DNA of 35,836 bases, taken from Woeseiaceae bacterium (lineage in GTDB: Bacteria; Pseudomonadota; Gammaproteobacteria; Steroidobacterales; Woeseiaceae). Each line of letters begins with the position of its first letter. Within the stretch, counting starts at the first letter, position 1. Position numbers and translations under genes: made by a program. Below are positions 24,406-35,836 of the stretch, piece after piece. A model generated the notes under the pieces. It was not told where the DNA came from, searched no databases, and saw only the letters and a list, made by a program, of their open reading frames with translations. The stretch lies in contig JAHEFD010000011.1 of NCBI GenBank assembly GCA_024640345.1, positions 1 through 35,836 on the forward strand, read 5' to 3'.

Positions 24406-25670
24406 TGCTGGAAGCCGCGTCCCCATATCGTTCGGCAGTTCAGCGGCCGTCGCGTCGCTGCCGTACTGCGCTCGCCGCAGTTGCTGCGCTTTTTGTCGCC
24501 GGCTGCAGCCTTTTCGCCAATGACAAAGACAAGGAGCTGGAACCTGCCGAGCTTCTCGAGTTCAAGTCATCGCTCGATGTCCGGCGCGTGTGGTCTTCAG
24601 ATCTCGGCAAGGGTACCGAGTTTCTGCGAATCGGGCTGAGCCCGGCCGGAGACGGTAACCGTGTGTATGCCGCGAGCTACGACGGGAACGTGATTGCCTT
24701 CGACCCGAATAGCGGCAAGCGCCTGTGGCGCGTCGAAACCGATGTTACTTTGTCGTCCGGTCCAGGCATTGGCGATGGCCTCGTTGTTGTCGCGGGATAC
24801 GATGGCGACCTGATAGCGCTGAAAGCGGAAGACGGGGCAGAGGTCTGGCGTAAGAATATCGCGGGTGAGTCGTTGTCGAGGCCCGTCGTGAGTGGCGAAG
24901 CGGTTGTCGTTTACACGATCGATGGACGCTTGAGGGTCTTTTCTGCGTTTGATGGAACAGAAGAGTGGGCCCTGGACCAGAGCCTCCCTGCGCTGACACA
25001 GCGAGGCGCATCGACGCCGGTCGTCGTAGGCACGTCTGTGATTGCAGGTTTCGACAATGGGCGCCTGATTGCGATCGACCTCGAAGACGGCATAACCGAA
25101 TGGGAAGCCGTTATGGCGCCTCCGTCCGGCCGGTCCGATCTTGATCGCCTTGCTGATGTTGACGGATCGATTGCAGCCGTTGGCCAGGATATTTATGCGG
25201 GGGGATATAACGGTGTGATTGCGGCGCTGGCTGTGGAATCCGGCGAAGTTCTGTGGGAGCGTGACATCTCTACGCATACCGGCGTTACCGCCGACTGGAA
25301 TAATATCTATGCCGTTGGCGATGACGGTGAGGTTATTGCGCTGTTGCGGCGCAACGGAACCGACGTCTGGCGCCAGGATGGTCTGCTTCGTCGCGAGCCG
25401 ACAACGCCGGTCGCATTCAATACGGCGGTGGTCGTCGGCGATTTCGAAGGCTACCTGCATTTCTTTTCAAACTTCGATGGCCGTCCGGTTGCACGCGTCA
25501 GGCAGGGCAAAGGAATGATTTCCGGTGTGCCTTTCGTTATGGGCGACAAACTTTTCGTGCAAAGCGAAAGAGGATCGATTGCGGCTTATGCAGTCAGAAC
25601 GCCAAAACGCCGCGAAGTCGACGCCGGGGAGCCTGCAAGGGCCGAACCGGCAGTAAACGAGGAAAGCTGA
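24405..25670 (+). CDS. bamB: Outer-membrane assembly lipoprotein BamB
   Basis: Lipoprotein of the BAM complex (421 residues) that helps insert beta-barrel proteins into the outer membrane. The lipobox VAGC puts lipidated Cys at residue 34, after an unusually long, arginine-rich n-region of about 22 residues. No later Met start exists before the lipobox. The body is an eight-bladed PQQ-like beta-propeller, seen as repeats such as [36 protein letters not shown] and [18 protein letters not shown]. The start overlaps the yfgM stop. der follows 34 bp later, as in E. coli. Confidence 0.96.
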   Translation: MLEAASPYRSAVQRPSRRCRTALAAVAALFVAGCSLFANDKDKELEPAELLEFKSSLDVRRVWSSDLGKGTEFLRIGLSPAGDGNRVYAASYDGNVIAFDPNSGKRLWRVETDVTLSSGPGIGDGLVVVAGYDGDLIALKAEDGAEVWRKNIAGESLSRPVVSGEAVVVYTIDGRLRVFSAFDGTEEWALDQSLPALTQRGASTPVVVGTSVIAGFDNGRLIAIDLEDGITEWEAVMAPPSGRSDLDRLADVDGSIAAVGQDIYAGGYNGVIAALAVESGEVLWERDISTHTGVTADWNNIYAVGDDGEVIALLRRNGTDVWRQDGLLRREPTTPVAFNTAVVVGDFEGYLHFFSNFDGRPVARVRQGKGMISGVPFVMGDKLFVQSERGSIAAYAVRTPKRREVDAGEPARAEPAVNEES

Positions 25671-25704
25671 CGCGGCGAGATCCACGCCATGTTGCATCCC
25701 GGTC

Positions 25705-27099
25705 ATGCTTCCAGTAATCGCGCTCATCGGTCGACCCAACGTAGGGAAATCGACTCTCTTTAACCGCCTGACTCGCTCGCGCGATGCCATCGTGGCCGAC
25801 TATCCCGGGCTGACCCGTGATCGGCAATATGGTTTCGGCAAGCTTGGCCCGACCCCCTATATCGTCATCGACACCGGTGGCGTTGCAGGTGGGGAAGAGG
25901 GTATCGAAGAACTCATGGTGGAACAGACGATCCGTGCCCTGAAAGAAGCGGATGTGGCCATCGTCATGGTCGACGGCCGTAGCGGACTGACTTCGGCCGA
26001 CGAGCATGTCGCGGCATTGGCCCGCAAACACGCGAAGTGCACCTGGCTTGCGGTCAACAAGTCGGAAGGTCTCGATCAGGATATTGCTTCAGGAGAATTT
26101 CACAGCCTGGGTCTGGGCGACCCGGTGGCGGTTTCCTCTGCGCATGGCGATCGAATCGCGAGCCTGATGGACGAGGTGCTGGCGCCGTTCGTCGATACTG
26201 CGGAAGGTGATGCTGATGCCGATGATGATGAGAAAACGCTTCGAATCGCCGTGATTGGCCGGCCAAATGTCGGCAAGTCGACGCTGATCAATCGCCTGAT
26301 CGGAGAAGATCGACTGGTGGTGTATGACCAGCCTGGCACGACTCGCGACAGCGTCGCTGTTCCGTTTGAACGCGATGGCAGGAAATACCAGCTGATTGAC
26401 ACGGCGGGTGTGAGACGTAAATCCAAGGTTCACGAAACAGTCGAAAAATTCAGTATTATCAAGGCATTACAGGCGATGGAGGGAGCGCAGGTTGTCGTGC
26501 CGGTGCTGGATGCCAGCGAAGGCGTGACCGACCAGGACGTCAGCCTGATCGGGCTGGCCGTCGAGCGTGGCAGAGCGCTGGTCGTGGTTGCCAACAAGTG
26601 GGACGGCCTGAGTAATGACCAGCGCAGGCATCTCAAGGAAGACCTGGACCGCAAGCTGCCCTTTCTGGATTTCGCCGAACGAATGACGATATCTGCCCTG
26701 CATGGCACGGCCGTCGGCGATTTGCTCCCGGCGGTCGAGCGTGCCTATCGCGCGGCGACCCGGGATATGTCGACGACCGAGCTCACGAAGGAGCTCGAGC
26801 AGGCAGTTGCCGCCCACGCGCCACCACTCGTTCGCGGTCGGCGGATTCGTCTCCGTTATGCGCACCAGGGAGGTCGAAACCCGCCGGTCATTGTCATCCA
26901 TGGCAACCAGACTGAAAAGGTGCCGGATGCGTACCGACGCTACCTGATTAACCGTTTCCGCAAAGCGTTTCGACTGAAGGGCACGCCTGTTCGCCTCGCC
27001 TTCAAGACCAGCGACAATCCCTTCAAGGGCAGGCGCAACAAGTTGACGCCCCGACAGGAGAAGAAACGCGAGCGCCTGATGCGAAAGGTCAGGAAGTAG
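25705..27099 (+). CDS. der: Ribosome-associated GTPase Der (EngA)
   Basis: Tandem-GTPase protein (464 residues) needed for 50S subunit maturation. First G domain: [12 protein letters not shown] at 8-19, DTGG and NKSE. Second G domain: [12 protein letters not shown] near 185, DTAG and NKWD. A KH-like C-terminal domain follows (about 365-440, with [21 protein letters not shown]) and a basic tail ([12 protein letters not shown]). An acidic stretch, GDADADDDE, links the two G domains. ATG 25705 has no strong ribosome site. It closes the rlmN-to-der block; a GGGG-AGAT-CCCC hairpin lies just after the stop but lacks a T-run. Confidence 0.97.
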   Translation: MLPVIALIGRPNVGKSTLFNRLTRSRDAIVADYPGLTRDRQYGFGKLGPTPYIVIDTGGVAGGEEGIEELMVEQTIRALKEADVAIVMVDGRSGLTSADEHVAALARKHAKCTWLAVNKSEGLDQDIASGEFHSLGLGDPVAVSSAHGDRIASLMDEVLAPFVDTAEGDADADDDEKTLRIAVIGRPNVGKSTLINRLIGEDRLVVYDQPGTTRDSVAVPFERDGRKYQLIDTAGVRRKSKVHETVEKFSIIKALQAMEGAQVVVPVLDASEGVTDQDVSLIGLAVERGRALVVVANKWDGLSNDQRRHLKEDLDRKLPFLDFAERMTISALHGTAVGDLLPAVERAYRAATRDMSTTELTKELEQAVAAHAPPLVRGRRIRLRYAHQGGRNPPVIVIHGNQTEKVPDAYRRYLINRFRKAFRLKGTPVRLAFKTSDNPFKGRRNKLTPRQEKKRERLMRKVRK

Positions 27100-27230
27100 G
27101 GGAGATCCCCCGATCGGCTGTGCCTGGGCGGACAGGCTGTCACGCTAACCGCATCGCGATTTCGACGCATTGCTGGCAGAATCGTCGCTACGACCCCAAT
27201 GACGGTAGCCAGGATTCCCGATATTCACCG

Positions 27231-28328
27231 ATGCACGTACCGAGCAAGACAGTTCAATTTGATCGCAGACTCGTCATGCATCGTGGCGGTTTTCTCGAGA
27301 CACCAACTGTCGCCTACGAAACCTGGGGTGTATTAAACGAGCAACGCGACAACGCCGTCATCATCTTTACGGGGCTCTCACCCTCGGCGCACGCGGCATC
27401 ATCGCCCGAAAATCCATCGGCGGGGTGGTGGGAAGACATGATTGGCTCGGGTCTTCCACTGGATACCGATCGTTTTTTCGTCATCTGCATCAATTCGCTG
27501 GGTAGTTGTTACGGTTCGACAGGTCCGGCGTCGATTGATCCGGCGACCGGCAAGCTTTATCGGCTGACTTTTCCGACACTAAGCCTCGAAGACGTCGCGG
27601 AAGCAGGATTCGAAGTCGCACGGCAGCTGGGTATCGAAAAGATGCATACGACCATCGGTTGTTCCATGGGCGGTATGAGCGCGCTGGCATTGTGCGTGAA
27701 ACATCCGGAGCTCGGCGGCCGCCTGCTCTCGATTTCTTCCGCTACCCGTGCCTTGCCGTTTTCCATTGCAATTCGATCCTTGCAGCGTGAAGTAATCGTT
27801 AAGGATCCAAAATGGCTTGGCGGCAACTATGACCTGGCTGATCCTCCGGTGGTAGGACAGCGGCTAGCCAGGAAACTCGGAATGATGACCTATCGATCGC
27901 CCAGGGAATGGGAGCAACGTTTCGGTCGGGAAAGAATTTCCCTGGAAATGCATTCCGACGAAAAGTTTTTCGGTGATTTTGCGGTTGAAAGTTATCTCGA
28001 GAGTCACGCGAACCGGTTCACCGGACAGTTTGACGCAAACTGCTACCTCTATCTTTCACATGCATCAGACCTCTTTGATTTCGCTGAACACGGCGGATCG
28101 CTGAAAGCCGGATTCAGCAGGCTGGCCCTGGAGAGTGCGATGGTAATCGGGGTTGAGACGGATCTGCTCTTTCCGATTCGCCAGCAGCGGGAGCTGGCCG
28201 AAGGTCTATCGGCGAGGGTGCCCGACGTTGAGCTTGTCGAGTTAGACTGCATCAAGGGTCACGACTCGTTCCTGGTCGAGATGGATACCTTCCGGCCGGT
28301 GATCAGTCGTTATTTCGAGTCTGACTAA
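27231..28328 (+). CDS. MetX-family O-acyltransferase, probably L-serine (or homoserine) O-succinyltransferase
   Basis: Alpha/beta-hydrolase enzyme (365 residues) that acylates the hydroxyl of serine or homoserine for cysteine or methionine synthesis. The triad is Ser145 (GCSMGGM), Asp311 (ETDLLFP) and His344 (KGHDSF). SLGSCYGSTGPASIDPATG and the TGLSPSAHAASS segment resemble, as I remember them, the Xanthomonas/Lysobacter proteins described as serine O-succinyltransferases rather than classical MetX homoserine acetyltransferases. That assignment is inference. ATG 27231 is chosen by homology; the open frame to 27120 looks non-coding. No SAM riboswitch is visible in the 131-bp gap upstream. It overlaps the end of the convergent M23 peptidase gene by 4 bp. 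Confidence 0.85.
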   Translation: MHVPSKTVQFDRRLVMHRGGFLETPTVAYETWGVLNEQRDNAVIIFTGLSPSAHAASSPENPSAGWWEDMIGSGLPLDTDRFFVICINSLGSCYGSTGPASIDPATGKLYRLTFPTLSLEDVAEAGFEVARQLGIEKMHTTIGCSMGGMSALALCVKHPELGGRLLSISSATRALPFSIAIRSLQREVIVKDPKWLGGNYDLADPPVVGQRLARKLGMMTYRSPREWEQRFGRERISLEMHSDEKFFGDFAVESYLESHANRFTGQFDANCYLYLSHASDLFDFAEHGGSLKAGFSRLALESAMVIGVETDLLFPIRQQRELAEGLSARVPDVELVELDCIKGHDSFLVEMDTFRPVISRYFESD

Positions 28329-29123
28329 TTGCCAGAAATCAGCAACGCCGGGTCGACTGCAGTTCCATTCAGATAAGTAGCGAAGTGCAGGTGAGCACCG
28401 GTAACGCGACCGGTCGCGCCCACTTTTCCAAGCAACTCGCCGACAGCGACATCCTGTCCTTCTTCGACGTCAATTGCGCTTAAATGGCAAAACAAACTGA
28501 TGTATCCCTGTCCGTGATCGAGAATTACCGTGTTGCCGTTGAAGTAAAAATCCCCGGTTGCAGAAACCGTGCCCCCGAGTGGCGCAAGAATGGGCGTGCC
28601 GGTCGTGGCGGTGATATCCATGCCTTTGTGCGGAGAGCGCGGCTGGTCGTTGAATATTCTGCGTGAACCGAAACTCGAACTGCGGGCTCCCGGAACCGGT
28701 GGTTCAAGCGAAATGTCAGCCAGTTCATGCTCGCGCCAGTTAGTGAGCGCTTTGTCGATGATCTTTCTTTCGGCAAAAATACGATCGAGGGACGCCTGGT
28801 CGGGTTCGACATACTTTCGATCAACGGTCAGCCGTTGCACCCGGTAGTCAGCTTCCCGCAGATCTATTGCCACTTGTTCGGTCGCGCCACCGGGTCTCGT
28901 TACGGTGGCGACCAACGGCAACTGGTTGTCCTGCTCCAGCGGAATGCCAATCACGGCGACCCACTCGCCGCGGTTTTGCATCACGAGTGCCGGCTTGGCA
29001 TTGACCGTCACTGTCGGCCTTGTGTCGCCGGGAATGGTAATGACTCCGATACCACCGGGCCACGGTGAATGTACCGGCGCCGGCAGTGCCGGCGCGCACA
29101 ACGTCATGAACAGCAGAATGTGT

Positions 29124-29140
<17 letters not shown>
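28325..29140 (-). CDS. M23-family metallopeptidase (LytM domain)
   Basis: Exported protein of 271 residues with a C-terminal LytM/M23 zinc peptidase domain, expected to cut peptidoglycan crosslinks or regulate amidases. The zinc motif is intact: HKGMD (first His and Asp) and HLHF in GAHLHFATY, with a further HLS motif (SLFCHLS). A signal peptide spans about residues 1-20. The middle part (about 30-110) looks like an Ig-like beta domain, and a helical region leads to the peptidase. The Met start overlaps the last 17 bp of xseA, so the two are likely co-transcribed. Since the metal ligands are all there, it is probably catalytic rather than an EnvC-type activator. Confidence 0.9.
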
Positions 29141-32119
<2,979 letters not shown>

Positions 32120-32158
32120 CAGCCTGGTGATCATTCGTCAGGTGGCACGATAAGGCTT

Positions 32159-34230
<2,072 letters not shown>

Positions 34231-34273
34231 GTTCTTTCTCGGCTTTGTCGCTGCCGGGATCAACGATCGGCGA

Positions 34274-34285
34274 ATCGGATCCGAT
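34274..34285. repeat. 12-bp palindrome between convergent tadA and mltF
   Basis: ATCGGATCCGAT is a perfect palindrome in the 63-bp gap between the convergent genes. No T-run follows on either strand, so terminator function is doubtful. Confidence 0.35.
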
Positions 34286-34293
34286 CTATTGTT

Positions 34294-35712
34294 CTACCGT
34301 CCAGGTTCTGTGACCAGCGCGATGAGCTCCGGTGACTCGTCCGGCACTTCGCCCGCGTCGTCTTCCGCTTCATCTTCCTTCCCGGTTAACCAGCCGATGA
34401 TGTTGTAATAGGCGCGGATATTGTTGACGTAAAGAACGGGTTCCCAGCCGCGTGCATAACCAAAGGGTACGCGTGAATACCACTTTCGCTGCGCCAGCAA
34501 CGGCAGTGCGGCACTTACGTCCAGCCATTTGTCGGGATCCCCGCCTTGCCATTCAACGATCTGGCGAGCGTCCTTCAGGTGGTTGTAGCCTACATTGTAG
34601 GCGGCAAGCGCCATCCAGGTTCTGTCCGGTTCGCCGACACTGTCCGGGATGCGCTCCAGCTGTCGCGCATAAAATCGGGCGCCCCCCGAAATGCTGGTTT
34701 CCGGATCCATGCGGTCATCGATATCGAGGTACTCGGCGGTAGCTTCGGTCAGCATCATGATGCCGCGGACACCTGTTGGCGAAACAGCATGTGAACGCCA
34801 GTGCGATTCCTGGTAGCCGAGCGCCGCGAGCATGCGCCAGTCGACACCCCATGTATCGCCAGCTTCTTCAAACATTGCCCGGTAGCGTGGCAGTCGCGAT
34901 TCGAAATGACGAATGAATGCACGCGTGCCAACGTAGTCGAACTCTTCGGTGTGACCGAAGTATCGGTCATTGACCTGTGCTACGAATCCTGACCGCCCTG
35001 ACTGGATGATGTAATCGTCGGCACGTGCAAGCAGGCTGCCATCGCCGTCCTTTCTGAACGCCCAGGCAATAGGGTCGGAAATTTTAAGATCGAGTGCGAC
35101 ACGGAGGTCGGGATAGAAGTGTCGTTGAATATTAAACTCTGTACTGTCGGCAATCGTGAATTCGACTTCGCCGAGGGCGACTTTTTTTAACAAGTCTGCA
35201 ACTTCGTCTGTTTCGTTTTCCGACCATTCAAGGCCGGGATAGGCAGCACCGAGCAAAGCCATCATGTCGGAGTGGCTGCTGCCGGCGACAACTTCGACTG
35301 ACCGGCCAACGACGTCCTCGACGGAACGTGGCTTGCCTGTGCCGAGTTGGTAAATGAGGTGCATGTCGACCGAGTTGTATGCATGGCCGAAATCCAGCTG
35401 TTCGCGACGGGATTCTGTTATCGACAAGCCGGCCGCGGCCATGTGCGCTTTGCCAGCGGAAAGGTAGGGCATAACTTCGGAGACGCTATCGACAATACTG
35501 ATGACGAGGTCGACACCAAGATCATCGGCGAAGCCTCGCACGAGGTCATACTCGGGGCCAGCTGGTCCGTCCGGCCCGACAAAATACGACGTCGGCGTAT
35601 CGCGTGTGACGACGCGAAGCTCGCCAAGCTCAAGTATTTGATCAAGCGTCGATGGCGGTTCCGAACAGGTGCCAATCAAAGTTGCCAGGATTGCGATGAA
35701 CAACAAACGCAA
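34294..35712 (-). CDS. mltF: Membrane-bound lytic murein transglycosylase F
   Basis: Cleaves the glycan strands of peptidoglycan, forming 1,6-anhydro ends (472 residues). After the signal peptide comes an ABC-type periplasmic solute-binding (SBP_bac_3) regulatory domain at about 25-260, then a lysozyme-like SLT domain with catalytic Glu302 in YQESHWRSHAVSPTGVRGIM, and AAYNVG near 370. The lipobox is odd: IGTC puts Thr before the presumed lipidated Cys16, where Gly, Ala or Ser is usual. GGAG lies 8 bases before the ATG. The acidic C-terminal tail (EDEAEDDAGE) resembles low-complexity tails in the family. E. coli has purL beyond mltF; the remaining 124 bases of the window hold no gene I can support. 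Confidence 0.94.
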   Translation of the reverse strand: MRLLFIAILATLIGTCSEPPSTLDQILELGELRVVTRDTPTSYFVGPDGPAGPEYDLVRGFADDLGVDLVISIVDSVSEVMPYLSAGKAHMAAAGLSITESRREQLDFGHAYNSVDMHLIYQLGTGKPRSVEDVVGRSVEVVAGSSHSDMMALLGAAYPGLEWSENETDEVADLLKKVALGEVEFTIADSTEFNIQRHFYPDLRVALDLKISDPIAWAFRKDGDGSLLARADDYIIQSGRSGFVAQVNDRYFGHTEEFDYVGTRAFIRHFESRLPRYRAMFEEAGDTWGVDWRMLAALGYQESHWRSHAVSPTGVRGIMMLTEATAEYLDIDDRMDPETSISGGARFYARQLERIPDSVGEPDRTWMALAAYNVGYNHLKDARQIVEWQGGDPDKWLDVSAALPLLAQRKWYSRVPFGYARGWEPVLYVNNIRAYYNIIGWLTGKEDEAEDDAGEVPDESPELIALVTEPGR

Positions 35713-35836
35713 ATTAAGTCTCCGTTAACTGATTCGGTCCCCGCGTGCCGAATCGTCTTCGATGTTTTGACACTGATGGCACCCGTGAATTCCGCTGCGA
35801 TCGGTGCTTCATTCGCGTGGTAGTCCGCGGATATCC

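Noticed and set aside
24597-25460. 287-codon open frame on the minus strand opposite bamB
   Set aside because: It is antisense to a clear propeller lipoprotein; no motif.
27100-27230. SAM riboswitch ahead of the metX-family gene
   Set aside because: No conserved SAM-I, SAM-II or related core or pairing pattern could be found; only a GGGG-AGAT-CCCC hairpin after der.
35713-35836. Start or end of a purL gene beyond mltF
   Set aside because: E. coli has purL there, but the last 124 bases show no recognisable PurL sequence, so nothing is called.

Overview
The window (about 55% G+C by eye, not counted) is a gene-dense, ordinary-looking piece of a gammaproteobacterial chromosome. Gene content and order point to the class: queA-tgt / yajC-secD-secF, suhB divergent from trmJ, trmJ-iscS-(iscU-like)-iscA, ndk-rlmN-pilW-rodZ-hisS-yfgM-bamB-der, xseA divergent from guaB-guaA-tadA, and mltF. 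These blocks are familiar from E. coli and Pseudomonas. The ETF-ubiquinone oxidoreductase, the HSD10-like dehydrogenase plus thiolase, and a Xanthomonas-like MetX/serine succinyltransferase suggest an aerobic, probably marine or soil, non-enteric lineage. My guess is near Woeseiaceae, Steroidobacterales or Xanthomonadales; this is inference from memory, not a database match. I see no mobile element, phage, CRISPR array or rRNA. The only RNA gene is one tRNA-Leu(CAA).

Layout. 1-1586: 3' part of an ETF-QO gene cut by the window edge. 1612-4448 (minus): acyltransferase, thiolase and short-chain dehydrogenase, an acyl-CoA / lipid block. 4449-4715: a divergent control region with two CRP-like sites, a palindrome and a terminator-like hairpin. 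4716-6589: xerD and dsbC. 6600-7269 (minus): a zinc-ribbon NUDIX hydrolase and tRNA-Leu. 7415-9714: an ECF sigma factor, a membrane-anchored putative anti-sigma factor and a periplasmic double-PDZ protein. 9796-15180: queuosine genes queA-tgt, then the Sec accessory genes yajC-secD-secF. 15222-16022 (minus): suhB. 16163-18786: trmJ-iscS-iscU-like-iscA. 18928-27099: ndk, rlmN, pilW, rodZ, hisS, yfgM, bamB, der. 27231-28328: a metX-family gene. 28325-30506 (minus): xseA and an M23 peptidase. 30650-34230: guaB-guaA-tadA. 34294-35712 (minus): mltF. No gene-free stretch exceeds 300 bases; the longest is 4449-4715.

How the genes work together. Many genes serve tRNA and translation: queA, tgt, trmJ, tadA, rlmN, hisS, tRNA-Leu and der. 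Others serve the envelope: secDF-yajC, bamB, yfgM, dsbC, rodZ, pilW, mltF and the M23 peptidase. The sigma/anti-sigma/PDZ trio is a plausible envelope-stress module.

Most unusual points. (1) The iron-sulfur assembly cluster lacks iscR, hscBA and fdx. Its IscU-like protein has lost two of the three canonical cluster-ligand cysteines and gained a Cys-x2-Cys pair, and the neighbouring IscS keeps all catalytic residues but lacks the usual C-terminal tail. (2) Several strong inverted repeats lie in control positions: abutting the queA start codon, upstream of yfgM, in the ndk leader, and flanking the tRNA. (3) The xerD / acyltransferase divergent region carries two near-perfect CRP-type sites. (4) ispG is missing from its usual slot between rodZ and hisS.
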